Below are positions 1-7,680 of a stretch of 10,759 nt of DNA, piece after piece. Position numbers and translations under genes: made by a program. Position 1 is the first letter of the stretch; every line of letters begins with the position of its first letter. The DNA is from JAVKFF01 sp040226215. GTDB taxonomy: Bacteria; Pseudomonadota; Alphaproteobacteria; DSM-16000; Inquilinaceae. The notes under the pieces are model-generated. The model worked only from the letters and a program-made list of their open reading frames with translations, was not told the origin of the DNA and made no database searches. The stretch is taken from assembly GCA_040226215.1 (NCBI GenBank), contig JAVKFF010000210.1, positions 1 to 10,759 on the forward strand, given 5' to 3'.

Positions 1-570
<570 letters not shown>

Positions 571-574
<4 letters not shown>

Positions 575-1638
575 CCGACGGGATGGCCATGCCGCTGCTC
601 AGCGTGGAGAATCTACGCAAGACCTTCCGGGTCAAGAAGGGCTTCCCGAAGTCGGTGACGACCACCGTGCGTGCCGTCGACGGGGTCTCCTTCGACGTCC
701 GCCCGGGCGAGGCCTTCGGACTGGTCGGGGAGTCGGGTTGCGGCAAGTCGACCGTGGGTCGTTCACTCCTGCGCCTGGTGGAGCCGGATTCGGGCACGGT
801 TCGCTTCTCCGGGCTCGATATCGGCGCGGCGACGGATCGCGAGTTGCGTAGGCTGCGGCGCCGCATCCAGATCGTCTTCCAGGACCCCTACTCCTCGCTC
901 AATCCCAGGCTGACCGTCGGCAACACCATCGCCGAGCCGATGCTGGTGCATGGCCTCGCCGACCGCGGAAGCGTCACCGACAAAGTTGTCGACCTGCTGC
1001 GCGAGGTCGGCCTGCCGCCCGAGGCGCGCCTGCGCTATCCGCACGAGTTCTCCGGTGGCCAGCGCCAGCGCATCGGCATCGCCCGGGCGCTCAGCGTGGA
1101 GCCTGAGCTGATCGTGGCGGACGAGCCGGTGTCGGCACTCGACGTCTCGATCCAGGCCCAGATCCTTATCCTGCTGCAGGAGTTGAAGGACCGCCGCGGG
1201 CTCTCCTTCGTCTTCATCTCCCACGACCTCGCCGTGGTGCGCTATTTCTGCCAGCGCCTGGCGGTGATGTATCTCGGCCGCATCGTCGAGGAAGGGCCGA
1301 TACCGGAGATCTTCGAGACCCCGCTGCACCCCTACACCCAGCTCCTGAAATCGACCTCTCCGGTGCCCGATCCCGGTGCCAAGGTCACCTTCGCCCGCAT
1401 GGAGGGCGAGATCGCCTCGGCCGCCAATCCGCCCAAGGGCTGCCACTTCCACCCACGCTGCCCGGCCGCCATGGACGTCTGCCGGACGACCGCACCGCCG
1501 CTGATCCAGCACGGTCCCGGCCGCAAGGTCGCCTGCCATCTCTACCCCACCGAAGCCGCGAGCCCGGAGCCGGCATCGTCGGCGTCCCTTTCGCCCCCGG
1601 CGCCAGTCCCTTCCGCGACAAGGAGCGATCACCCCTGA
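571..1638 (+). CDS. Dipeptide/oligopeptide ABC transporter ATP-binding protein, DppF/OppF-like
   Basis: This is a 355-residue second ATPase subunit, expected to pair with the product of the preceding gene on the cytoplasmic face of the permease. Domains are complete: Walker A GESGCGKST (53-61), Q-loop Gln104 in FQDPYSSLNP, signature FSGGQ (160-164), Walker B IVADEP with D184/E185, and H-loop His218. The oligo_HPY tail (HPYTQLL, about 253-259) has cysteines at 291, 297, 304 and 322. The ATG at 571 was chosen because it overlaps the upstream stop by 4 nt; the frame is open to 454, but that part runs antisense-free inside the previous gene and is unlike the family N-terminus. M5 and M7 are possible alternatives. 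The last 28 residues or so are a Pro/Ala/Ser-rich tail without family character. Its TGA overlaps the ATG of the next gene by one base. Family assignment is very secure. Confidence 0.96.
1620..1625 (+). promoter_or_regulatory. Shine-Dalgarno site for the isomerase gene
   Basis: AAGGAG lies inside the 3' end of the dppF-like gene, 12 nt before the ATG at 1638. The spacing is long but usable, and it supports that ATG, which overlaps the previous stop by one base. Confidence 0.5.
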
Positions 1639-2228
1639 TGTCCCGCACCATCGAGTATTTCCATTCCCTCTCCTCGCCCTGGGCCTTCCTCGGCGGCAGG
1701 CAATTGCACGAGATCGCCGCCCGCCACGGCGCCACCATCGTGCCCAGGCCGATCCTGGTGCAGACGGAGAATGGCGGCATCCTTCTGCGCACCAGGCCGC
1801 AGGCGCGCCAGGACTACCACGCCCTGGAACTGGATCGCTGGCGCAAGTTTCTCGACCTGCCGCTGAAGCTGCAGCCGAAATTCTATCCCACCGACCCGAC
1901 CGGCGCCTGCCTGATGGTGATTGCCGCCAAACAGGCAGGCCTCGACGCGGTCGGCCTCTCCCATGCGCTGCTGACGGCCCTGTGGGCAGACGACCGTGAC
2001 ACGAAGGATCCCGACGTGCGCCAGGCGATCGCCGAGGAGATCGGCCTGGATGGCGCCGCCCTGCTCGCCGCGGCCGAGACCGAGGCGGTCGACGCCGAAT
2101 GGCGCAAGAACAAGGCCGACGCCATCGCGCTCGGCATATTCGGCACGCCGAGCTACGTGCTTGATGGCGAGATCTTCTGGGGCCAGGATCGCCTGCCCTT
2201 CCTCGACCGCGCGCTCGCCGCGGTGTGA
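1638..2228 (+). CDS. 2-hydroxychromene-2-carboxylate isomerase-like protein (DsbA/kappa-GST family)
   Basis: This 196-residue protein has the thioredoxin-like fold of the DsbA/kappa-class glutathione transferases and the usual length of HCCA isomerases such as NahD. The N-terminal motif SLSSPWAFLGG (10-20) has the family Ser-Pro (S13-P14) at the site where DsbA has its CXXC. An all-helical insert follows, then the motif GIFGTPSYVLDGEIFWGQDR (166-185), which holds the cis-proline P171 and the signature FWGQDR. In naphthalene breakdown this family isomerises hydroxychromene carboxylate to trans-o-hydroxybenzylidenepyruvate using glutathione. Many members outside such clusters have unknown substrates, so the role here is open. 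The gene is coupled to its neighbours by overlaps of 1 nt (upstream) and 4 nt (downstream, GTGA), so it is co-transcribed with the ABC ATPases, an unusual partner for this family. Confidence 0.88.
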   Translation: MSRTIEYFHSLSSPWAFLGGRQLHEIAARHGATIVPRPILVQTENGGILLRTRPQARQDYHALELDRWRKFLDLPLKLQPKFYPTDPTGACLMVIAAKQAGLDAVGLSHALLTALWADDRDTKDPDVRQAIAEEIGLDGAALLAAAETEAVDAEWRKNKADAIALGIFGTPSYVLDGEIFWGQDRLPFLDRALAAV

Positions 2229-3691
2229 GCGTGGACGGCGCTCCGCCAGCGGGAGCTGCGCTCGCCGCCCTGGAAGCCGCCGCCGCGCGGGATCTGGCCT
2301 ATCTGGACTATCCGGCGCGGACCTGGGTGGAGCCGCGCCGGCACCGATCCGGCATTCCGGTCCGCGACGTTGTCATCGTCGGCGCCGGTCTCAACGGCTG
2401 CGCGGCCGGCTTCGGTTTGCTGCGCGAGCGGGTGGCGAATATCGCGCTGATCGACCGGGCCGAGCCGGGGCGCGAGGGGCCGTGGCTGACCTATGCCCGG
2501 ATGCGCCGCCTGCGCACGGCCAAGACGCTTGTCGGACCGGATCTGGGCGTGCGCAGCCTCTCCTTCCCGGCCTGGTACGAGGCGGTCTACGGGGCCGAGG
2601 CGTGGGAGCGGCTGGACAAGGCGACGAATGCCGAGTGGATGGCCTATCTGGCCTGGTTCCGCCGCGTCGCCGGACTGCCGATCGACAATGGCGTCGAACT
2701 GACCGCGGTCGTGCCGGACGACGACCTCCTGGTGCTCGACCTTGTGCGGGATGGCGAGCCGGAGCGACTGGCGACCCGGCGCCTCGTCCTGGCGACCGGT
2801 GCGTTGGGGGCGGGAGGACCGGAAATCCCCGCCTTCATCGCTGACAACCTGCCGCGCCCACGCTGGGCACACAGCAGCGAGGCGATCGACTTCGCTGCCC
2901 TCGAGGGCAAGCGGGTAGCGGTTCTGGGCGCCGGCGCCTCGGCCTTCGACAACGCCGCCGTGGCGTTGGAGAACGGGGCAGCGGCGGTCCACCTCTACGC
3001 CCGCCGCGCCAGCATCGAGCAGCCGAATGTAAAGTCTGCCCTGGAGTTCTCCGGCTTCCTGCGGCACTTCGGGTCGCTGGACGACCTCGACCGCTGGCGG
3101 GTGATGCGCCAGCTGGCGCGCTACAGCGTGCCGCCGCCACCCTCGAGCATCGAGCGCTGCACCCGGCACGATCGGTTCGCCGTCTCGACCTCCTGCCCCT
3201 GGCTCTCGGTCCGGATGGCATCGGATGGCCGGAATGGCGAGGCGATCGCGATCGAGACACCGGCGGGCCAGCACTGGACGGACTTCGTCATCCTGGGCAC
3301 CGGTTTCGCCGTCGACGTCGCCGCCCGTCCGGAACTTGCCGGCCTCGCGGAGCAGATCGCCCTGTGGCGCGACGTCTTCACCCCGCCAGCCGGAGAGGCG
3401 CCGGCGATCGCGCGCCGCTTGGGCGCCCATCCCTATCTCGGGCCCGGGTTCGAGTATCAGCCCAAACCCGGCCTGACGGCACCCTGGCTCGGCCGCATCC
3501 ACGATTTCGGAATCGGCTCGGTGCAGAGCCTGGGTCCGGTGACGACGGGTCTCAACGGCACCAAGTTCGGCCCGACCCGGCTGGTCCAGCGCATCACGCG
3601 GAGCCTGTTCCTGGAGGACGCGCGCCGCCATATCGAGCGTCTGGAACGTCTCGATCTCGCGCCCCAACCTGCCGACGAGACGACGATCTGA
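2225..3691 (+). CDS. FAD/NAD(P)-dependent oxidoreductase, flavin monooxygenase-like
   Basis: This is a 488-residue two-dinucleotide-binding flavoprotein. The first Rossmann motif, VVIVGAGLNG (GxGxxG at 53-58), should bind FAD. The ATG-type motif LVLATGAL is at about 187-194. A second Rossmann motif, VAVLGAGASA (GxGxxA at 235-240), should bind NAD(P)H; Ala at the third position is often linked to NADPH preference. A third FAD-contact motif, FVILGTGF, lies at 354-361. Just before the second Rossmann motif is WAHSSEAIDF, a degenerate relative of the FMO/BVMO fingerprint without its full FxGxxxHxxxW form. Conserved-looking stretches PGREGPWLTYARM (81-93) and LNGTKFGP (443-450) recall flavoproteins related to the SidA/FMO group. 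The start is GTG at 2225, overlapping the isomerase stop by 4 nt; a second GTG lies 6 nt later, and no good Shine-Dalgarno site is seen, which fits translational coupling. The substrate is unknown. Confidence 0.88.
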   Translation: MSVDGAPPAGAALAALEAAAARDLAYLDYPARTWVEPRRHRSGIPVRDVVIVGAGLNGCAAGFGLLRERVANIALIDRAEPGREGPWLTYARMRRLRTAKTLVGPDLGVRSLSFPAWYEAVYGAEAWERLDKATNAEWMAYLAWFRRVAGLPIDNGVELTAVVPDDDLLVLDLVRDGEPERLATRRLVLATGALGAGGPEIPAFIADNLPRPRWAHSSEAIDFAALEGKRVAVLGAGASAFDNAAVALENGAAAVHLYARRASIEQPNVKSALEFSGFLRHFGSLDDLDRWRVMRQLARYSVPPPPSSIERCTRHDRFAVSTSCPWLSVRMASDGRNGEAIAIETPAGQHWTDFVILGTGFAVDVAARPELAGLAEQIALWRDVFTPPAGEAPAIARRLGAHPYLGPGFEYQPKPGLTAPWLGRIHDFGIGSVQSLGPVTTGLNGTKFGPTRLVQRITRSLFLEDARRHIERLERLDLAPQPADETTI

Positions 3692-3759
3692 ACACCGGAG
3701 ATCGTGCTGGATCGCGGCTGACCAGGCGGTTCGGCCCGTTTTGCGGACACGGGCCGAAG
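3692..3759. other. Convergent intergenic gap
   Basis: These 68 bp separate the + strand flavoprotein gene from the - strand GntR gene, whose stops face each other. No gene or promoter is expected here. The only visible structure is the perfect inverted repeat at 3730-3758. Confidence 0.8.
3730..3758. terminator. Stem-loop, possible bidirectional terminator
   Basis: TTCGGCCCG (3730-3738) and CGGGCCGAA (3750-3758) form a perfect 9-bp, GC-rich inverted repeat around an 11-nt loop. It sits directly between two convergent operons, where a shared terminator is expected. Neither side has a following T tract, so it is not a textbook intrinsic terminator. It may work with other factors or simply block 3' exonucleases. 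Confidence 0.5.
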
Positions 3760-4512
3760 CTACCGCAGCTTCATCTCTATGCGCACCATGTCGCCCCGGT
3801 AGATGCCGTTCGCGAACAGGACGAGCCGGCCTTCCGGCGTGGCCGCCATGCGCTGGATGCGCACGACCGCGGAGCCCAGGGGGACGTTGAGCTCGGTGGA
3901 GGCGACGAGGTCGGCCGTCTCCACCGTCACCAGCTGACGGGCGTCGCCGATCTCCACGCCGGGCAGGTCGGCGACCAGGCGCATGGCCGTTTTGGTCGAC
4001 AGATCCGCCGGGGGAATGGAGTCGCAGAACGGCTCGGCCAGATAGACGTCGGCCAGCAGGAAAACGACACCCTGGCGGGAATGACGCCGGTTGAGGTGAC
4101 GATAAGAGACGCCGCCGGGGACGAGCCCGAACCCGTTATCCGGCAGGGCATCGACGCGCTCGTCGGAGAGGACCTCGATCTTGGCGTTCTCCCGCGCCAT
4201 CAGCAGGCCGGACCAGTCGGTCTCCACCTCGCACCAAAGCTCGCGCTTCGGTTGGGCCCGCACGAAGGAGCCCTTGCCGCGGAAACGCTCGATCAGCCCC
4301 TCGGATTCCAGCAGGTTCAAGGCTTGGCGGATCGTCATCACCGCGACACCGCACTGATCGGCCAGTTCGCCCACCGTGGGTATGCGCGCGCCCACGGGCC
4401 ATTTGCCCGACTCGATACGCCCGCGGAACATGCTGGCGAGCTGGAGATAGCGTGACACCTGGCTCTTGCGGAGCGCCTCCACGGTCGCCTTGTCGGCATT
4501 GCGGCTAGACAT
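3760..4512 (-). CDS. GntR-family transcriptional regulator (HutC type, UTRA domain)
   Basis: This 250-residue regulator has an N-terminal winged helix-turn-helix and a C-terminal ligand-binding domain. The wHTH spans about residues 20-85 and shows the GntR pattern: GARIPTVGELADQCGVAV, then TIRQALNLLESEGLIER and the wing GKGSFV. From about 100 to 248 the fold is a UTRA effector domain, seen in YRHLNRR, VVFLLADVYLAEPF and the ending GIYRGDMVRIEMKL. It lacks the hydrophobic-helix bundle of FadR-type members. HutC-type regulators usually repress a catabolic operon until a small molecule binds. The gene is the last of the - strand operon; its ATG overlaps the flavin reductase stop by 8 nt, with GGAG some way upstream. 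Co-transcription with its probable targets suggests autoregulation. The operator should lie beyond the right edge of the window. The family is secure; target and effector are inferred or unknown. Confidence 0.93.
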   Translation of the reverse strand: MSSRNADKATVEALRKSQVSRYLQLASMFRGRIESGKWPVGARIPTVGELADQCGVAVMTIRQALNLLESEGLIERFRGKGSFVRAQPKRELWCEVETDWSGLLMARENAKIEVLSDERVDALPDNGFGLVPGGVSYRHLNRRHSRQGVVFLLADVYLAEPFCDSIPPADLSTKTAMRLVADLPGVEIGDARQLVTVETADLVASTELNVPLGSAVVRIQRMAATPEGRLVLFANGIYRGDMVRIEMKLR

Positions 4513-5143
4513 CAGATGCTCGCATGCGCTTCTCCGCGTCCGGCACCGCCGGGCGCGCCATGGTGAAGGCCGTCTCGATGACCGTGTAGTCCATGTAGCC
4601 CAGCCGTCCGAGTGGTTGCAGGCGGGCGACGTCGATCAGGCCGTCGACCAGGATGCCCGGATCGATATGGATCCCGACCACCTCCCCGAACGCCACGATG
4701 CCGTCGCACGCCGCGCCGGTCGAGGGGCGCAGGCGGACCGTCTGGGTCAGCCGGCATTCGATACAGACCGGCGACTGCGCGACGCGCCCGCAGGGGATGT
4801 TCCGGCAGTCGGCCATCGACAGGCCCGCCTCTTCGAACTCGTTCACGTCCGGCGCCCAGACCGTCGACGTCCGGTTGACGGCCCGCCGCATGCCGGCGGT
4901 CGCGAGGTTGACGGCGAAGACGCCCGTCGCCTCGGCGTTCGCGAGGGTATCCTTGCGGCTGCCCGAGGCGAACATCACGAAGGGCGGGCGCGCCGAGACG
5001 GCATTGAAGAAGCTGTAGGGCGCCAGGTTCGGCACGCCTTGCGCGGACATCGTCGAGATCCAGCCGATCGGCCGCGGTACCACGAGCGCGGTCCACGGAT
5101 CGTGCGGCAGGCCATGCGGCTCGGAGCGGGGGTCATAGAACAT
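4505..5143 (-). CDS. Flavin reductase-family protein (FMN-binding, DIM6/NTAB type)
   Basis: This 212-residue protein has the split-barrel flavin reductase-like domain. The FMN-binding signature is clear: PRPIGWISTMSAQGVPNLAP (23-42), then YSFFNAVSARPPFVMF (43-58), KDTLANA (64-70) and GVFAVNL (74-80). The C-terminal RLGYMDYTVIE (180-190) is also typical. Members include the NADH:FMN reductase components of two-component monooxygenases (for example nitrilotriacetate monooxygenase component B) and flavoredoxins. Reduced flavin made by such proteins is used by a separate oxygenase, and no oxygenase of that type is in the window. The ATG at 5143 lies 19 nt after the preceding stop in the operon, with only a weak GAGG-like site. 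Its stop overlaps the GntR start. The family is secure; whether it is a reductase or another flavoprotein of this fold is not. Confidence 0.9.
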   Translation of the reverse strand: MFYDPRSEPHGLPHDPWTALVVPRPIGWISTMSAQGVPNLAPYSFFNAVSARPPFVMFASGSRKDTLANAEATGVFAVNLATAGMRRAVNRTSTVWAPDVNEFEEAGLSMADCRNIPCGRVAQSPVCIECRLTQTVRLRPSTGAACDGIVAFGEVVGIHIDPGILVDGLIDVARLQPLGRLGYMDYTVIETAFTMARPAVPDAEKRMRASDV

Positions 5144-5162
5144 CGGGGCGCTCGCGCCAGCC

Positions 5163-5786
5163 TCAACCCGGCAGCTGGCTGAGTTCGTCGGGCGCCTTTT
5201 CGCCCGCGGCGTAAAGCTCCGCCCGGCGACCTTCGGGCAGCGGAATGCGATGAGCGTTCAGCGTCATGGCCACCATGGTGTAGTAGCCCGAGATGGCCGT
5301 CAGTTCCACCAGCCCGATCGCACCCCAGCGCCGGCGGACATTCGCATAGTACTCGTCGCGCACCTGGCCGGTGTTCTGCAGATCACTGACATAGTCGTAG
5401 ATCTCGCGCAGCGGGGGGTCGGCGAGGTGCGGTCGGCGCCGCTCGCGGATCGCGGTGATCACCTCCTCGGGCAGGCCGGCCTGGCGGGCGGCGTCGGCGT
5501 GGATCACCCACTCCAACTCGCTGTTCCAGCGCCGCGCGGTCAGCAGGATGGCCAGTTCGCTGCAGATCGGCGGAAAGACCGTGTCGAAGCGCAAGGCCTC
5601 GCCCAGCTGCTGCCAGCGATCCGCCAGATCCGGATTGTGCAGCACGGCACGCAGCGGTCCGACCAGTTCGCCACGCCGTCCGCTGGTCACGGTCTCCACG
5701 ACCCGGCGCTGTGCCGGGCTGAGCTCCTCGCCTTCGGGCAGGGGAATTCGTGCACCCGGCGACATCGCAGAAAACTCCTCGTTCAT
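5163..5786 (-). CDS. Carboxymuconolactone decarboxylase-family protein
   Basis: This 207-residue, all-helical protein belongs to the AhpD/CMD superfamily. The core is ELAILLTARRWNSELEW followed by VIHADAARQAGL (about 77-104), with the typical E92-W93 and H96. A second half, GLVELTAISGYYTMVAMTLN (158-177), is followed by a conserved-looking IPLPEGRRAEL ending. The redox CXXC of AhpD is absent (the only Cys is C75), so peroxidase-type disulfide chemistry is unlikely. PcaC-type members decarboxylate gamma-carboxymuconolactone, but most members of this size are uncharacterised. The ATG at 5786 overlaps the CoA-transferase stop by 4 nt, like other junctions here. However, the in-frame ATG at 5765 (M8) has a strong GAGGAG 9 nt upstream and may be the real start, giving 200 residues. 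The family is secure; the reaction is not. Confidence 0.9.
   Translation of the reverse strand: MNEEFSAMSPGARIPLPEGEELSPAQRRVVETVTSGRRGELVGPLRAVLHNPDLADRWQQLGEALRFDTVFPPICSELAILLTARRWNSELEWVIHADAARQAGLPEEVITAIRERRRPHLADPPLREIYDYVSDLQNTGQVRDEYYANVRRRWGAIGLVELTAISGYYTMVAMTLNAHRIPLPEGRRAELYAAGEKAPDELSQLPG
5775..5780 (-). promoter_or_regulatory. Shine-Dalgarno site favouring an internal start of the CMD-family gene
   Basis: Read on the - strand this is GAGGAG, 9 nt before the ATG at 5765-5763. It is better than the AAGGG about 10 nt before the ATG at 5786. It lies in the first codons of the longer reading frame, so the shorter protein beginning MSPGARIPL may be the main product. Confidence 0.5.
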
Positions 5787-7006
5787 CGTCGGCTGCCCTT
5801 CGCGCTGCCCGTCTCATTGGCCGACATCAGATCGAGCTCCCTCAAGACCTCCGCCGTGTGCTGGCCCAGCAACGGCGGGGCGCGGTCATAGACAAGTGGC
5901 GCCTCGTGGAAGTTGAGCGGGCTGACCACCGACGAGACCGTGCCGGCGAGCGGATGGGCCAGCGACCGCAGCATGCGCCGATGCACGACCTGCGGTTCCG
6001 CCATCGCCCGGTCGATCGTGTTGATCGGTCCGCAGGGCACGCCCCGGTCAGAGAGCCGGCCAATCCAGTGGTCGACGGTTCCGTCCGCCAGCGCGTCGAC
6101 GATCACTCGTTCCAGTTCGGCCAGGTTCTCGACCCGCAGGGGGTTGCTGGCAAACCGCCGGTCCTCGCCAAGCTCCGGTCGGCCGATCGTCTCGGCGAAG
6201 CGCCGGAACTGCTCGTCATTACCCACCGCAAGGACGATGTGCCCATCAGCGACGGGGTAGACGTTCTGCGGCTGGATGTTGGGGTGGCGATTGCCGCGCC
6301 GCTCCGGCACGCGCCCCGATACCAGGTAGTTCTGCGCCTGGTTGGCCAGCATGGCGACCGAGACGTCGAGCATGGCGAGGTCGATGTGGTCGCCCCTGCC
6401 GGTCTCGGCGCGCCGGGAAAGCGCCGCCAGTACGCCGATCGCCGCATACATGCCCGTCATGATGTCGACGATCGGCACGCCCACCTTCTGCGGGCCGCCA
6501 CCCGGGGCGTCGTCGGGGGGGCCGGTCACGCTCATCAGTCCGCCCATGCCCTGGATCATGAAGTCGTAGGCCGCATCGCGCGCCTTGGGGCCCGTCGCCC
6601 CGAAGCCGGTGATCGAGCAGTAGACGAGGTCGGGCTTCGCCGCGGCGAGGCTCTCATAGTCGAGGCCGAAGCGTGCCAGGGTGCCCGTCTTGAAGTTCTC
6701 CAGCACGATGTCGGACCGCAGGGCCAGGGCGCGGGCGACCGCCCGCCCCTCCTCAGTCGAGAGATCGAGCTCGACCGACCGCTTGCCACGATTGACCGAC
6801 AGGTAGTAGCCGGCCTCCGCCGTCGGATCTCCGTTCCGGTCGTGCAGATATGGCGGCCCCCAGTGCCGCGTGTCGTCGCCGGTGCCGGCGCGCTCCACCT
6901 TGATCACGTCCGCGCCGAGATCGGCGAGGATCTGGCCGCACCAGGGCCCGGCCATGATACGGCTGAGGTCGAGGACGCGGATGTGCGAGAGTGGGCCCGC
7001 CATCAT
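5783..7006 (-). CDS. CaiB/BaiF (class III) CoA-transferase
   Basis: This 407-residue enzyme matches the usual length of family III CoA-transferases, which move CoA between carboxylates through a mixed anhydride on an aspartate. The N-terminal signature is clear: IRVLDLSRIMAGPWCGQILA (9-28) then LADLGADVIKVE (27-38). Next come YYLSVNRGKRSVELDL (67-82), ENFKTGTLARFGLDYESL (103-120) and SITGFGATGP (131-140). The catalytic aspartate is probably D148 in AYDFMIQGMGGLMSVTG. VPIVDIMTGMYAAIGVLAAL and RGNRHPNIQP follow, and VPCGPINTI is in the C-terminal part. The frame is open to 7105, but the ATG pair at 7006/7003 is preferred: it overlaps the GST stop by 4 nt, has GGAG 4 or 7 nt upstream, and the family N-terminus begins there. 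Donor and acceptor are unknown. In the operon it would activate an imported or formed acid. Confidence 0.95.
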   Translation of the reverse strand: MMAGPLSHIRVLDLSRIMAGPWCGQILADLGADVIKVERAGTGDDTRHWGPPYLHDRNGDPTAEAGYYLSVNRGKRSVELDLSTEEGRAVARALALRSDIVLENFKTGTLARFGLDYESLAAAKPDLVYCSITGFGATGPKARDAAYDFMIQGMGGLMSVTGPPDDAPGGGPQKVGVPIVDIMTGMYAAIGVLAALSRRAETGRGDHIDLAMLDVSVAMLANQAQNYLVSGRVPERRGNRHPNIQPQNVYPVADGHIVLAVGNDEQFRRFAETIGRPELGEDRRFASNPLRVENLAELERVIVDALADGTVDHWIGRLSDRGVPCGPINTIDRAMAEPQVVHRRMLRSLAHPLAGTVSSVVSPLNFHEAPLVYDRAPPLLGQHTAEVLRELDLMSANETGSAKGSRR

Positions 7007-7680
7007 GCCGCTCCGCCGAAGCTGAGCAGCGGCGCTGTGCCGTCCGGTGCCGCGGGTGCCCGGTGGTTGGCGAAGGCCGGATGCCGCGCGTGCGCCTCGT
7101 GCCACGCGGATAGCGATCGATGCGCGTCGCGCCAGCCACAGCCCGCGAACCGGAAATCCAGGTGGTCGAGAGCCGTGAAGATCGCGATGTCGCCGACATC
7201 GGCAGGCTCGTCGCCCTGCCGGCTGGGTCCGCGCGGCGAGGACGCGTCGAGATGCGCAAGGATGGCCCGCACCTTGGCGTCGAAGCCGGCCAGAATGCCG
7301 GACTCGGCCGCGGCACCGCGGCCTGCCTCCCGACGCCAGAGAAGCAGGGCCTCCGACAGGCCGTCGCCCAGCGCCTCCCGGCGCAGCGCGTCGAGGCGCG
7401 CCTCGCCCTCCCGAGGCAGCAGCCGGCCGCCGCCGGCAACGGCGTCGAGGCAGGCACAGATGACCCGGGAGTCGTAGAGGGGCGATGCCTCCTGGCGCAA
7501 CAGGACGGGGATCTTGCCCAGGGGATTGAGCTTGAGCAGGTCGGGGCCGGGCACGCGATCGAGCGCGACCAGCGTTTGCGCGAACGCAATCGCGTCACCG
7601 AGGCCGCACAGTGTCGCGGCGATCGCCGCCTTGCGGGCGAAGGGCGACCGGGGTGACCAAAGGAGCGTCATCGTCGTCAT
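7003..7680 (-). CDS. Glutathione S-transferase family protein
   Basis: This 225-residue protein has the N-terminal thioredoxin-like GST domain and a C-terminal helical domain. It begins MTTMTLLWSPRSPFARKAA, where S9/S12 are the candidate catalytic or thiol-stabilising serines of bacterial SPxSPFxRK-type GSTs. NPLGKIPVL (52-60) carries the cis-proline P58, and YDSRVICACLD (69-79) has the D70-S71 pair that binds the gamma-glutamyl part of glutathione. In the C-terminal half, DVGDIAIFTALDHLDFRF (161-178) is the N-capping and hydrophobic-staple region. Substrates of such GSTs range from electrophile conjugation to ring cleavage or isomerisation and cannot be predicted. The ATG at 7680 overlaps the upstream hydrolase stop by 4 nt; M4 is an alternative. 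Placement inside a catabolic string suggests a pathway step or protection from a reactive intermediate. Confidence 0.9.
   Translation of the reverse strand: MTTMTLLWSPRSPFARKAAIAATLCGLGDAIAFAQTLVALDRVPGPDLLKLNPLGKIPVLLRQEASPLYDSRVICACLDAVAGGGRLLPREGEARLDALRREALGDGLSEALLLWRREAGRGAAAESGILAGFDAKVRAILAHLDASSPRGPSRQGDEPADVGDIAIFTALDHLDFRFAGCGWRDAHRSLSAWHEAHARHPAFANHRAPAAPDGTAPLLSFGGAA

Noticed and set aside
2153..3667. 504-codon open frame on the - strand opposite the flavoprotein gene
   Set aside because: The + strand frame has both Rossmann motifs and a coupled start; the antisense frame has none and is a GC artefact.
7007..7105. 33-residue N-terminal extension of the CoA-transferase
   Set aside because: It lies inside the GST gene, while the conserved family N-terminus begins just after the ATG pair at 7006/7003, which has a ribosome site.
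5750..7477. 575-codon open frame on the + strand opposite the CoA-transferase and GST genes
   Set aside because: It is antisense to two well-recognised families, is rich in Arg/Ala/His without any domain, and is explained by high-GC codon bias keeping the opposite frame open.
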